NCBI GenBank assembly: GCA_949123685.1
Contig: CASBHZ010000001.1
Coordinates: forward strand, 27,927-91,926
Direction: 5' to 3'
Source of the DNA: an uncultured Bacteroidales bacterium
GTDB lineage: Bacteria; Bacteroidota; Bacteroidia; Bacteroidales; Muribaculaceae
Length of the DNA: 64,000 bases
Part shown: positions 17,645 to 27,461 of the stretch, piece after piece
Layout: the number at the start of each line of letters is the position of its first letter
Position numbering within the stretch: the first letter of the stretch is position 1
Notes under the pieces: model-generated
The model's input: only the letters and a program-made list of their open reading frames with translations
Told to the model about the DNA's origin: nothing
The model's database searches: none
Translations under genes and position numbers: made by a program

Positions 17645-19498
17645 TTAATTATTTTCCATATGAGAGATAACACCGTCCACAACTTCGCTCACGAGGAAAG
17701 GCTGTCCCTCAACCTTGTTGATGCGTAGAATCTCCTTGCCGGGGAGGTGCATCTGCAAGTAGTCGGCAAACATACCTGTGTTAAGCTCGGCGACTATAAT
17801 CCTCTTATATTTTGAAAGCGTTTCTATTGCATTCTCCGGAAGCGGATTGACATATCGGAATTGCCAGAACGCCACTTTGTGTCCGGAAGCGTTAAGCTCT
17901 GTCGCAGCAGTGAGGAGATGTCCATAGGTGCCACCCCATCCTACAAGTATCGTGTCGGCATCTTCATCAAACATAGGCTCCATCTTTGGTATGTCGCGGG
18001 CAATGCGTGCCACTTTCTCCTTACGTGCCTCCACCATGCGGGCATGGTTTCCGGCATCGGTAGATATAACGGAGGTGTTAAAGTCTTTTTCAAGACCGCC
18101 GACACGATGCATTCCTTTATCCATACCGGGAATTGACCAATAACGAACCATCGTCTCCATATTCCGGTCATACGGTTTCCATCCGTTCTCAAGCTGCTCC
18201 TTGCCAACCAAGGGAACCTTGATTTCAGGATAATCATCCTTTTCGGGAACTCGCCATGCCGACGAGCCGTTACCTATAAACGCATCCGTAAGTAGAATCA
18301 CGGGGGTCATGTGCTCGATCGCTATGCGGCAAGCCTGAAACGCCATCTCGAAACAATCCGTGGGGCTGACTGCCGAAAGCACGCAAAGCGGAGATTCACC
18401 ATTACGCCCGTAAAGAGCCTGCATGAGGTCAGTCTGCTCTGTCTTGGTAGGAAGTCCGGTAGAGGGACCTCCACGCTGCACATCTATAATAACGAGAGGT
18501 AACTCCGCCATAACGGCAAGACCGATACCCTCCGACTTAAGGGCGAGACCGGGACCTGACGTGGATGTCACGGCAAGGTGTCCGGCATAGGAAGCACCGA
18601 TTGCGGAACATACACCGGCAATCTCATCCTCCATCTGACACGCTTTCACCCCAAGATCCTTGCGTTTGGCGAGTTCATGAAGTATATCTGTTGCCGGGGT
18701 GATCGGATAAGAGCCTAAGAAAAGCGGACGTCCGCTCTTCTCGGATGCCATTATAAGTCCCCACGCCGTAGCGGTATTTCCTGTAACGTCTATATATGTC
18801 CCTTTTTCAGCGGAAGCCGTTTCGATACGATAAACAGGCATCGTGCTATGGGTATTATGTCCATAATCCCAACCTGCCCTCACCACCTTGGCGTTAGCTT
18901 CATATATAGCGGGTTTCTTTGCAAATTTAGCCTGTAATTTCTTTAACACGCTGTCGACCGGACGATCGAACAGCCAACATATGATGCCCAACGCAAGCAT
19001 ATTCTTGCATTTCATCATGCCTTTTTGATCAAGACCCGAGTCAGCAAGTGTCGATTTCAGAAGAGTGGTCATCGGCACAAGCATGATGCGGGAAGGATTG
19101 ATGCCGAGTTCCGCAACAGGATCCGAAGTGGCATACTCGGCTTTCTTAAGGTTCTGCTCCGTGAAAGAATCTCCGTCGCAAACGATTATGCCATCCGGTT
19201 TCAGGTAACGCAGATTTGTCTTGAGTGCCGCAGGATTCATCGCCACCAGGACATCTGCTTGATCTCCGGGGGTATGTACATCCTTACCTACACTCACCTG
19301 ATAACCCGAGACACCGCTAAGGGACCCTTGCGGGGCGCGAATCTCTGCCGGATAATCCGGAAATGTGGAAATCTGATTGCCCTCTCCCGCAGAAATGTTG
19401 GAGAAGATGCTTCCGGCAAGCTGCATGCCGTCGCCGGAGTCTCCGGCAAAGCGAATAACCACCTTGTCGATGGTCCTGACATTCGTTTCTTGTAACAT
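17645..19498 (-). CDS. korA: 2-oxoacid:ferredoxin oxidoreductase, fused gamma-alpha subunit
   Basis: The 617-residue protein fuses the gamma domain (about 1-190, starting VVIRFAGDSGDGMQLAGSIF) to the alpha pyrimidine-binding domain (about 210-590, with GSYPITPATDILHELAKR and GMEDEIAGVCSAIGASYAG-like loop QMEDEIAGVCSAIGA). It pairs with KorB just downstream. A GTG at 19501 immediately precedes the ATG at 19498; the ATG is preferred. The fused arrangement is common in Bacteroidota. The specificity for 2-oxoglutarate rather than another 2-oxoacid is inferred from family similarity. Confidence 0.92.
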   Translation of the reverse strand: MLQETNVRTIDKVVIRFAGDSGDGMQLAGSIFSNISAGEGNQISTFPDYPAEIRAPQGSLSGVSGYQVSVGKDVHTPGDQADVLVAMNPAALKTNLRYLKPDGIIVCDGDSFTEQNLKKAEYATSDPVAELGINPSRIMLVPMTTLLKSTLADSGLDQKGMMKCKNMLALGIICWLFDRPVDSVLKKLQAKFAKKPAIYEANAKVVRAGWDYGHNTHSTMPVYRIETASAEKGTYIDVTGNTATAWGLIMASEKSGRPLFLGSYPITPATDILHELAKRKDLGVKACQMEDEIAGVCSAIGASYAGHLAVTSTSGPGLALKSEGIGLAVMAELPLVIIDVQRGGPSTGLPTKTEQTDLMQALYGRNGESPLCVLSAVSPTDCFEMAFQACRIAIEHMTPVILLTDAFIGNGSSAWRVPEKDDYPEIKVPLVGKEQLENGWKPYDRNMETMVRYWSIPGMDKGMHRVGGLEKDFNTSVISTDAGNHARMVEARKEKVARIARDIPKMEPMFDEDADTILVGWGGTYGHLLTAATELNASGHKVAFWQFRYVNPLPENAIETLSKYKRIIVAELNTGMFADYLQMHLPGKEILRINKVEGQPFLVSEVVDGVISHMENN

Positions 19499-19670
19499 CA
19501 CGAAAGTTGTTATTGTGTTTTATGGTATTGATCAGAAAGAGAACTCTACCGACATGTCAATAATGCGGCATGATCATCGTCCTGCTCTTCGGAGAAAATA
19601 TATATCCCTCCGAAGACCTGCGCAAAATAACATTTAATTCCTCAATTTCCCAAATATTTTTGCAATAAAA

Positions 19671-19702
19671 ATTCCCCGTCTGCTTTAAAGCATACGGGGA
19701 AT
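19671..19702 (-). terminator. Terminator after the endonuclease cluster
   Basis: Nine-base arms ATTCCCCGT / ACGGGGAAT surround an inner TGCTTTAAAGCA-like dyad. On the minus strand they are followed by TTTTTATTG. It lies 57 bases beyond the stop of the last endonuclease gene. Confidence 0.85.
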
Positions 19703-19758
19703 CTATCATTTCTCTATAATTATTGATTTTAACCTGCTCCTAAGTAGGCGGCAGCTTC

Positions 19759-21573
19759 TTAATGTATAAGGATCTTCACTGCCTTACCATCCGCCTTGAC
19801 GGCTATATATAATCCGGGACGCAATCCTATACCGGAAACTCTACGCCCTTCAAGATCATAAACAGCACCGCCTTCCGGAACGATAATGTTACGACCATCT
19901 ACCGCTACCGGTTCGTCTACAGAATCTTCAACACCGCACACTCCTGAGGTCCCGTCATCAAACCCATTGAACCTATAGAGCAACACCCCGCCCTGTGACG
20001 ATGAATAATTAAGAAAACGTGGCTGAGTCTTGTTATATTTAAGACTTCCGTTCTGTGCAAATTCAATTATGGCTTGACCTTCTGCACCAACCGACACCGA
20101 TGCCGGAGTGCCGCTTGACTGGTCAAGCTTCATTTTGTTGCTGCCGCTGGCATTCCAGTAACCTTTGGAATTACCCAAAGTATCAGAAATTCTGAGAGTA
20201 TACTGAGACGAAGAACCGGAAACCGGAACGAATGTCACCAATGCAGCTCCATCGGGCAAACATATCACATTGTCACCTTCAAATTTTCCATATCCGCAAC
20301 TTGGCATAAAGGTTGTGGCGTTATGTCCCATTACATTCTTGACATTTTGCGACATTATTATATAGTAATCCCCTGCAGCTACTTGAGAATCATCTGTTAC
20401 GGGAGTCCAAATTCCATCGGTATAATCGGTTACAGAAGGATCCCTGCCAGTCATTGTAACATAAACAATGGAACTGCGCAGATTCTTTCCGCCATCTTCA
20501 TCCAAGGCATATGCCTTGAACACATGACGCTCTCCGTGGGCGGAAGCCGCAGGCAAGGCAACGCTGCCACCATAGCGTTGATATGAGCTTCCATCGCAAC
20601 TCACCCAAAGATCTCCATCAGCAACATCGAACGCAATATCTCCCGAACCCCAATAACGCCCGCTATAAGTATTAACTCCGGTAAGCCATATCCCTGAAAC
20701 TTGAGGATCGGCAGGACGGTTAACAGGCTCTACTGCATTTTCCGCAATGGAGAATGCCTCCCCTTTCTTATCTCCCCACACATATTCTGCAAGAGCCGGA
20801 AAATCTATATAAGGATTCCTGTTTTTCTGCAATTTATAAATCTCCTCATTGCGTGCAAGTTCCACATCATCCACAGGATCTTCCTCAGACCATTTAAGGA
20901 GCATGTCTATCACCCATTGTTGGGGTTCGGCACCATTTGCCCCGATATTAAGCATGAACTTGCCATCTTTTTCAGTATTCCAAGAAATATCTGAATAAGT
21001 GGTGAATATATAAAGATAGGCCCTCGCAAAGTCTCCCTTATATTCATCCGAAGGCTCGAAAACCGTAGCCGCTCCACCTCCGAATCCGCTTGCCGGCGTT
21101 CCGATCCTTACAAGCCCGTTATCATATATACGGGCATCTGCTACCACACCGAGAGGATTATTGGATTTCTTATTGTTAGCATCCGCGTCAGAAGGATTAA
21201 GATGGAAAAGATCGCTGTAAGCTTCTCGGCTCCCATTCTTGCCTCCCCACCATGAATTTGCAACGGAATGCTCTATATTCATGGCATCATGTCCTGTCGC
21301 GACATAAACAATCCGGTTGCTATACATATCGCGCCAGATAAGGTCTCCGCCCACAACACGCACATCCGTTTTTTCAAACGCACTCCAAGTCTCTCCTGCT
21401 GCGGATCCATAACTGATCACGGTAAAATCGGCAGGCATTGCCGCTTCCTTGACTGCAAGTTTGAGCGCCTCGCCGCTCTTGCCTTCCAATACCGAATAGT
21501 ATTCAGCGGGAATCTCAGCCATGAGTGCAAATGCACCCATGGCAAAGCATATCCCGGATATAAGGTTTCTCAT
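19759..21573 (-). CDS. Secreted endonuclease I family protein with C-terminal sorting tail (copy 1)
   Basis: A signal peptide (about 1-19) is followed by an endonuclease I domain (about 20-260) of the His-Me-finger superfamily. The catalytic region reads MNIEHSVANSWWGG and is followed by LFHLNPSDADANNKKSNNPLG, where the histidine and asparagine are the expected general base and metal ligand. A beta-rich middle region follows, and the C-terminus has VYDLEGRRVSGIGLRPGLYI, a tail typical of type IX secretion cargo. The protein should cut extracellular DNA or RNA. It is the last gene of a tandem series of three; the upstream copy ends 22 bases before it. Confidence 0.85.
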   Translation of the reverse strand: MRNLISGICFAMGAFALMAEIPAEYYSVLEGKSGEALKLAVKEAAMPADFTVISYGSAAGETWSAFEKTDVRVVGGDLIWRDMYSNRIVYVATGHDAMNIEHSVANSWWGGKNGSREAYSDLFHLNPSDADANNKKSNNPLGVVADARIYDNGLVRIGTPASGFGGGAATVFEPSDEYKGDFARAYLYIFTTYSDISWNTEKDGKFMLNIGANGAEPQQWVIDMLLKWSEEDPVDDVELARNEEIYKLQKNRNPYIDFPALAEYVWGDKKGEAFSIAENAVEPVNRPADPQVSGIWLTGVNTYSGRYWGSGDIAFDVADGDLWVSCDGSSYQRYGGSVALPAASAHGERHVFKAYALDEDGGKNLRSSIVYVTMTGRDPSVTDYTDGIWTPVTDDSQVAAGDYYIIMSQNVKNVMGHNATTFMPSCGYGKFEGDNVICLPDGAALVTFVPVSGSSSQYTLRISDTLGNSKGYWNASGSNKMKLDQSSGTPASVSVGAEGQAIIEFAQNGSLKYNKTQPRFLNYSSSQGGVLLYRFNGFDDGTSGVCGVEDSVDEPVAVDGRNIIVPEGGAVYDLEGRRVSGIGLRPGLYIAVKADGKAVKILIH

Positions 21574-21595
21574 ATAACCTGTTTATTTCAATTTA

Positions 21596-23212
21596 TTACT
21601 TTATCATAACTTTCACTGCCTTCTTGAATCCAGGCTTGGTTACGATATATATGCCCCTGGCAAGGTTCTCACCGCAAACCTCGCGACCGTTGAGGTCGAA
21701 AATCTTCGCCCCATCCGGCACAAGGATATTATTGCCCCAGACTTCCACAAGGAAACTATCGTCAAGATCAACAATCTCATTCACACCTGAAGAATCCTTG
21801 ACTTTCCGATAGAAATCAAGACGTTCCTGACCGTTGCTCGTATATGTCGTGAAGCGAGGAGCCGACTTATTATAATAAAGTGCTCCGGATCCTGTACTTG
21901 CACTCGGTCCGTAAACAACCGCCACACCCTGAGAAGAGTATGTAAGTTCTGCCTCAACCCCTTTGGTTGTGATATAATCAGTCAGATTGAAATTTTTCTC
22001 AGATGAGCTGAATAGATAACCTTTGGAATTTCCTTCGATATCTGAAGCTCTCAAAGCATATCCGTCACCGAGGGTCTCAAGCGTTATGAGGGCGGCATCT
22101 GCTGGAGCTTCCTTAATCACGCCGTCCGTGATGCTTATTGTTGATGTGGGTTGGAAATAACTCCTTTTTGTGTCTTGGCTCAGAGACATTGCAACATTAG
22201 AACTTGACCCTAAGATCAGATAACTCTCTCCGGCACGAATATCAGACTGAGAAGCAACTAAGACATAAGTTCCGGGCACAAGAGTCGGATCTTCGGGCGA
22301 AGGGTCAACAGGGTCGGGATCAACCGGATCCGGGTCTATCGGGTCCGGGTCTACAGGACCGGGATCCGGCTCATGAGCACCATCCACATGGTATGGCTGT
22401 CCGCTTTTAGAACCCCAGATATATTCCGCCAGGTCAGGAAGATCAATAAAAGGATTCCTGCTCTTCTGGTTACTCTTATATATACCGTCATTGCGATCCC
22501 TCTCTTTCTGACTAACAGCATCATTCGCCGACCATTCAAGCAACATATTATATGCCCATGGCTTAAGTGTCAGATCCGAAGATTTGTCATACATCCAGTT
22601 GGTTCCAGATGACTGCCAAGAGATATCGTCATATACAGTGAACATATACATGAACACCCTCGCCATGTCTCCCTTGTATTCATCACAAGGCTCATAAACA
22701 TTTGTAGCTCCTCCACCTTGACCGCTGACCGGAGACCCGATTATTGTCACTCCGTTTGTCCAAGAAACCTTACCGATCTTCGCCATCGGATAATTGCTCT
22801 TACGGCTGTTTGCATTTGAATTTGAAGGATTGAGATGGCATATGTCGCAATAGGCATCGTTTGTGCCACCACCCCACCATGATTTGGCAACGGAATGCTC
22901 TATATTCATCACTGAATTATTAGGTTTTGAAGAACCCATAACAACCTTCTCGTTGCTATACATATCCCACCAATATTTCACACCGTTCTCCACCTTTACG
23001 TCCGTAAGGCGAAATGCGTCCCATGTGGAATTGCCATAAGAAATCCTGTTGTGATGGCTTTTGACTATAGCTTTCACGGCTTTCTTCAATGCCACACCTG
23101 TTTTTCCTTCAAGGGAATCATAATACCCGGCAGGAGCATCCGCAAATGCCGGTGTAGCGAGAGCTAAAGCGCATATATAAGCTCCCGCAATATTAATCAA
23201 TCGTGATTTCAT
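21596..23212 (-). CDS. Secreted endonuclease I family protein with DP-rich linker (copy 2)
   Basis: The 538-residue protein has a signal peptide, an endonuclease I domain (about 25-275, with NIEHSVAKSWWGGG and CHLNPSNSNANSRKSNYP), a linker of repeated DPDP units around residues 283-312, and a beta domain. The C-terminus, IFDLNGREVCGENLARGIYI, is a sorting tail like that of copy 1. It shares an operon with copy 1 (22-base gap). It has its own promoter-like element (23258-23290) behind the terminator of copy 3. A role in extracellular nucleic-acid degradation is inferred. Confidence 0.85.
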   Translation of the reverse strand: MKSRLINIAGAYICALALATPAFADAPAGYYDSLEGKTGVALKKAVKAIVKSHHNRISYGNSTWDAFRLTDVKVENGVKYWWDMYSNEKVVMGSSKPNNSVMNIEHSVAKSWWGGGTNDAYCDICHLNPSNSNANSRKSNYPMAKIGKVSWTNGVTIIGSPVSGQGGGATNVYEPCDEYKGDMARVFMYMFTVYDDISWQSSGTNWMYDKSSDLTLKPWAYNMLLEWSANDAVSQKERDRNDGIYKSNQKSRNPFIDLPDLAEYIWGSKSGQPYHVDGAHEPDPGPVDPDPIDPDPVDPDPVDPSPEDPTLVPGTYVLVASQSDIRAGESYLILGSSSNVAMSLSQDTKRSYFQPTSTISITDGVIKEAPADAALITLETLGDGYALRASDIEGNSKGYLFSSSEKNFNLTDYITTKGVEAELTYSSQGVAVVYGPSASTGSGALYYNKSAPRFTTYTSNGQERLDFYRKVKDSSGVNEIVDLDDSFLVEVWGNNILVPDGAKIFDLNGREVCGENLARGIYIVTKPGFKKAVKVMIK

Positions 23213-23257
23213 GATATCGTTAGTTTATTTTTTGCGTAAAAAAATGTGTTTGACCTA

Positions 23258-23290
23258 CAAATTTATATAATTATAATTAATAATTACAAT
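23258..23290 (-). promoter_or_regulatory. Probable promoter for endonuclease copies 2 and 1
   Basis: On the minus strand a TAAATTTG -7 box (23258-23265) lies 21 bases after an ATTG at 23287-23290, close to the Bacteroidota TTTG-N19-21-TAnnTTTG pattern. It sits between the terminator of copy 3 and the ATG at 23212. Confidence 0.5.
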
Positions 23291-23307
23291 ATTTCCAAAA
23301 AAAAGAA

Positions 23308-23350
23308 AGGCAGCACCAAAAGTTTTTTCATTTAACTTTTGGTGCTGCCT
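23308..23350 (-). terminator. Terminator after endonuclease copy 3
   Basis: Seventeen-base perfect arms (23308-23324 and 23334-23350, AGGCAGCACCAAAAGTT) around nine bases are followed on the minus strand by TTTCTTTTTTTT. It lies 27 bases past the stop of copy 3. Confidence 0.92.
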
Positions 23351-23377
23351 AAAATACCTATCGGTCTACCGATTTTT

Positions 23378-25099
23378 TCAAATAATGAGTCTGAAAGGAC
23401 GCATACCTTCCGAAGTAATCACATATACACCTTGCGGCAACATATAAATCTCTCCATCAACCGGAGACGGGATAAAGAGAATCTCCATGCCGTTGATATC
23501 ATACACATGTACCGGTTTTGTCTGTATCTCCACATCACTGACCTTGACTGTGAAACCGCCATCAACAGGATATATCTTTATCGGAGCCGCAATGTAAAGC
23601 TCTTCCACCGAACTTCCTTCAGCCAAATAAATCTCGTTTGAAGGCTCTGAAAGGATACCCAATCTGGAATATTGCACATAATATGTCTCTGCAACTGCCG
23701 GATCACGATCGCTTATAACATAACTCGTCTCTCCTGTTTCGTATGTTTCAGTTTCCTGATTACCGTCAACAAGGCGAGTACGTGTCAAGACATAATAGTC
23801 AGCTATCTCACCCTCAGGAACCGGATTCCAATGAGCGGTGTATGAATTGGCTGTCACATCCGTAGGCTGCAAGGCTGTAAGCGTAGTGAATGTCGGCATC
23901 GGAAGAGCCTCACCTTTGAGCGTTACGGCTATCGAACCGGTCAATCCTCCATCATAGAGCACTATCTTGGCTTCATGCTGCCCTACACCGGCGGGGGTAT
24001 AGGTTATATTAAGCAGATATCCCTGATTTTGATTTATTGTGGCGGCGGGAATCTCTTTGGTGATTTCCGGCACGAACATAGCCCTGTCTGCACCTGTCAC
24101 TCTCACTGAAAGCGGAGATGTGAGGTTCCTACCCACGATCTGCAATACGCGAGTCTCGGAACGCCCCACTGCCACCTGACCGAAATCAAGGGCTTCGCCA
24201 TTAACAGGCGCCGTAATCTCCGGATCACCGGTAATTGGGGGAGTCGGGTCGCTTCCGTCCTGATCTTTTACATAGAAAATCTCAGTGGTGCGCGTGCCCC
24301 ATACATATTCCGCCAATTCCGGAAAATCCACAAAGGGGTTCCTGTTTCCCTGATACTGCTCCACTACATTGTTACGGTCTATCTCCTTCTGATCCACAGG
24401 ATCCTGACGACACCACTGAAGCAGCATCTCTTTCGCCCAAGGCACCAATGTGGGATAAGCCTCTTTATTATACATGTAATTGATCACCCAGTTTATGTCG
24501 TCATATACTGTTGCCACATACATATAAGCCCTTGCAAAGTCTCCCTTATATTCATCATCGGGTTCAAACACGTAACGGCTACCGCCGCCATATCCGGTCA
24601 TGGCTCCGCCGATCTTTGACACTCCGTTATTGAAACTTGTGGAAGCAGTAAGCCCGAGAGGATAATTGAGCTTAGCCTGATTAGCCGCCCCGTCAGACGG
24701 GTAAAGGTTCCACATATCGGAATAAGCCGGCGTATATTCCACCGAGCCGTTCTGCTTCCACCAAGATTTAGGCACGCTGTGTTCCCGCTGCATCTTATTT
24801 GCCGAGAAGCTGCTCTTACCGGTCTGCCCTCTTTTTATGAGATACACAGCATCCGAATACATATCCCACCATCGTTTACAACCGTCAACAAGTTCGGGAT
24901 AGACATCCGAATACTGCCAATATGTTGGCAGGTCTGTATACACAAGCGTTTGATGCGACTTCACGCACTCTTTGGCGGCTGCCTTCAGTGAAGCGCCACT
25001 CTTTCCGTTCATCTTATCATAATATCCGGCCTTGAACTCTGCCGAAGCGCCGACAACAACACATAGCGCCAGCACTAAAGTCATGTAAAATTTCTTCAT
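23378..25099 (-). CDS. Secreted endonuclease I family protein with Ig/Fn3-like domains (copy 3)
   Basis: A signal peptide (about 1-20) is followed by the endonuclease I domain (about 22-270), with MQREHSVPKSWW and MWNLYPSDGAANQAKLNYPLG as the His-Me-finger core. Then come a choice-of-anchor/Ig-like domain (about 300-395, with ITAPVNGEALDFGQVAVG), a fibronectin III-like domain (about 400-490) and a C-terminal tail VYDINGMEILF. A TTG at 25105 precedes the ATG at 25099; the ATG is preferred. It has its own terminator and lies after the terminator of the lipoprotein operon, so the nuclease genes are separate transcription units in one cluster. Confidence 0.85.
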   Translation of the reverse strand: MKKFYMTLVLALCVVVGASAEFKAGYYDKMNGKSGASLKAAAKECVKSHQTLVYTDLPTYWQYSDVYPELVDGCKRWWDMYSDAVYLIKRGQTGKSSFSANKMQREHSVPKSWWKQNGSVEYTPAYSDMWNLYPSDGAANQAKLNYPLGLTASTSFNNGVSKIGGAMTGYGGGSRYVFEPDDEYKGDFARAYMYVATVYDDINWVINYMYNKEAYPTLVPWAKEMLLQWCRQDPVDQKEIDRNNVVEQYQGNRNPFVDFPELAEYVWGTRTTEIFYVKDQDGSDPTPPITGDPEITAPVNGEALDFGQVAVGRSETRVLQIVGRNLTSPLSVRVTGADRAMFVPEITKEIPAATINQNQGYLLNITYTPAGVGQHEAKIVLYDGGLTGSIAVTLKGEALPMPTFTTLTALQPTDVTANSYTAHWNPVPEGEIADYYVLTRTRLVDGNQETETYETGETSYVISDRDPAVAETYYVQYSRLGILSEPSNEIYLAEGSSVEELYIAAPIKIYPVDGGFTVKVSDVEIQTKPVHVYDINGMEILFIPSPVDGEIYMLPQGVYVITSEGMRPFRLII

Positions 25100-25135
25100 C
25101 AGCAATATGGATTTACTATTTAAACAAATAAACAG

Positions 25136-25175
25136 ATAAAAATCCCTTGGTGCGGTGTTTTTTGCACCAAGGGAT
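25136..25175 (-). terminator. Terminator of the receptor-lipoprotein operon
   Basis: Twelve-base perfect arms (25142-25153 and 25164-25175, ATCCCTTGGTGC) are followed on the minus strand by TTTTTA. It lies 40 bases after the stop of the DUF5689-type lipoprotein gene. Confidence 0.9.
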
Positions 25176-25198
25176 AATCATATATTGCATAATAATAT

Positions 25199-25222
25199 CC
25201 AAGTAAGTGTTCACTTACTTGG
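25199..25222. repeat. AAGTAAGTG palindrome overlapping a stop codon
   Basis: Eleven-base perfect arms CCAAGTAAGTG / CACTTACTTGG enclose two bases. The TAA stop of the DUF5689-type gene (25215-25217) is inside the right arm. It shares its arms with 8817-8835. Confidence 0.75.
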
Positions 25223-27431
25223 AAGCTTTCACTTCAAGGTCATTTATCTCCCATTGATCGGCACCTGCAGCGGAACATCCGTACTTGAATGCCACCTGAA
25301 TTTTCTTGCCGGCAAAAGCCGAAAGATCCATATCGCCGGAGTTTACAAAAGTCCATGCTCCTGCTTCGGGCCACGTTGGGATGGTTATCTCGGTCCATGT
25401 TGAAGAACCGCTTTCACGAACCACGAAGCCGCAGAGCTGCTTGATAGTGGTCTGGAATTTTGCAGCATGACGGAAAGAAGCTTTTGCCGATTTATATCCG
25501 GAAAGGTCTATTACCGGAGTAATGGCGTATGAAAGTCCATCGCTCGTTGCCCCAAAACCAGTGGCATTGAGATAGCCTTTGCCGTTATACTCTTTCCAAG
25601 ACCACAATTCTGACTTTCCAGCCGGAAGAGTGACATTATCGATAGTCCAGTCAGACGGAAGGGATGTCAAGCTTGCTTCAAGCGATTTATAAACCACATC
25701 CTCTCCCGATGGCTCCGGAGGAGTCGGGGTGTCACCTGAAACAATCTCATATTCTGTAACGTCCCTGACACTCATCATGCCGAAATACTTTTTCAAGTCA
25801 CCTTTCACTTTCACACGGGCGCCATAGATTGAAGGATTCTTGGAAATACCAAGTGTGGTTCTCACATCTCCCACATTCTTAAGACCGATTGGGGCAGAGT
25901 TGGAAGCATTAGCTTCAGGAGGTGCCACCATCGAGAGGATCACGTTTGTTGCGTTCTTATAATTATCTCCATCTGAAGGAGTTGTTCCAAACACTGCAGA
26001 ATCCCATGTTTTATCTGCGGTATAACCTGCTACATAACCTTCGACCCAAACACCTGTTGCGTCAGCAGTAGCAGCCTTGATCTGATCGGTATTATACGGA
26101 CTCTCTTTTGTACCGTCTCCATTCGGAATACCGTCACCAGGACCCGGAGCAGGAGTTTCACCCCCCCCTATTACGACTCCGTCAACCTCCACATCGGCAG
26201 CCGTGCCGCCATTGCCGGTGATACCGGGCATGCCGAGGAACGTATTAAGGTCACCTCTGAGCAAGATTGCTTTCTTCAACACATCCGGATTGTCTACCAA
26301 GTTAACAGATGCACGGAATGCCGAACCTTGCGGGAGTTCCACAGCAAGACATTTTGTCCAGTCTGTCTCATCGGCAGAGGCAGCGATAAGGATATTGTTA
26401 TCCATCTCGGCATCAGCACCGAAGATCACATCATCGTTAGATGTAACCGTATTGACACCAGCCTTGACAGAACCCACGATATAAGCTTTCACCCAACCTG
26501 CAGCTCCCTGATTCTGGATCTCTATAGCCTCGGCTACGTCATACGGATCATCTTTCTGTCCTTTGTCAGTGATCATAACGTCACCAAGACCGCGAAGAAG
26601 CAACTGCCAAGCATCACCATAATATGAAAGGATACCGCGCACTGTTCCGGTGCCTTCCGGAATCATCTCGTTGTAGAAATTCGAATAACCGGAAGTGCGG
26701 ACAATAAGTTCACCGCCATTGGCATCCTTGAGTGTGCGGTTCACACTTTCCTGATAAGGTGCGTAAGTTTCCTTACCACCCTCTTCGAAATATACATTCC
26801 TGAATTCAACAAGCTGGCTCTGCATATTGCGAAATTCTTCACCGGTTGCAGGAAGTTGTGAAAAGGTAGTCACGATACAATATGGAGCATCAGAAGGCCA
26901 TTCGCCATTCTGATCAACATATTTCACCTTAGGATCCGGCAATCCGTTAAGTTCGGAATGAGCAAGGAAATAGTCCCATGCCATGAATCCGAGCTGGGGA
27001 GCACCGTCGTAAGGATCACCGAGCCATCCGATCTGCTGCAATCCACGGTAATAACCTATATAAAGTCCGGTTGCGTTAAGCACAACATCCTGACCGATAC
27101 GATAGTCGGTATAAGTTGAGCCTTGGTTCACGGAGAGTGCGATAGCCGCTGTCTCATCCTGAATAACTATAGACTTATAAATATTGCCGGAAGCATCACT
27201 CGAAACCACTCGTCCGTGGATAATATAAGGAGTCTGCGTAGCTTCGTCTTTCATCGGGCACATTACCGTCTGATCGGCGAATGCAGTCTTAAATTCAGAA
27301 ATGGTAGTATTGGCTTCCATAGTAGCTTTCGGCACATCGAGAGCCGGCACGTCCATGTCTGCTTGGCAGGAAGAGATTGCACCCATAGCCACCAAAGCCA
27401 AAGCCGAATGTATTATATTCTTTATTTTCAT
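25215..27431 (-). CDS. Surface lipoprotein with DUF5689, DUF6359-like OB-fold and choice-of-anchor J domains
   Basis: The 738-residue protein has a lipobox at AISSCQADMD. The region at about 40-290 matches DUF5689-type domains (TPYIIHGRVVSSDASGNIYKS, typical OB-fold start). Two DUF6359-like OB-fold modules follow, at about 295-405 and about 435-565 (WVKAYIVGSVKAGVN; WVEGYVAGYTADKTWD). A choice-of-anchor J jelly-roll domain (about 590-735) ends the protein. OB-folds of this type are related to nucleic-acid-binding folds. With its position downstream of a TonB receptor, this suggests a SusD-like role in capturing nucleic acid at the surface; that is inference. It follows the next lipoprotein gene with a 30-base gap. 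Confidence 0.75.
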   Translation of the reverse strand: MKIKNIIHSALALVAMGAISSCQADMDVPALDVPKATMEANTTISEFKTAFADQTVMCPMKDEATQTPYIIHGRVVSSDASGNIYKSIVIQDETAAIALSVNQGSTYTDYRIGQDVVLNATGLYIGYYRGLQQIGWLGDPYDGAPQLGFMAWDYFLAHSELNGLPDPKVKYVDQNGEWPSDAPYCIVTTFSQLPATGEEFRNMQSQLVEFRNVYFEEGGKETYAPYQESVNRTLKDANGGELIVRTSGYSNFYNEMIPEGTGTVRGILSYYGDAWQLLLRGLGDVMITDKGQKDDPYDVAEAIEIQNQGAAGWVKAYIVGSVKAGVNTVTSNDDVIFGADAEMDNNILIAASADETDWTKCLAVELPQGSAFRASVNLVDNPDVLKKAILLRGDLNTFLGMPGITGNGGTAADVEVDGVVIGGGETPAPGPGDGIPNGDGTKESPYNTDQIKAATADATGVWVEGYVAGYTADKTWDSAVFGTTPSDGDNYKNATNVILSMVAPPEANASNSAPIGLKNVGDVRTTLGISKNPSIYGARVKVKGDLKKYFGMMSVRDVTEYEIVSGDTPTPPEPSGEDVVYKSLEASLTSLPSDWTIDNVTLPAGKSELWSWKEYNGKGYLNATGFGATSDGLSYAITPVIDLSGYKSAKASFRHAAKFQTTIKQLCGFVVRESGSSTWTEITIPTWPEAGAWTFVNSGDMDLSAFAGKKIQVAFKYGCSAAGADQWEINDLEVKASK

Positions 27432-27461
27432 TTTAATCTGCTTTTAAATTAGTTGATGCCT

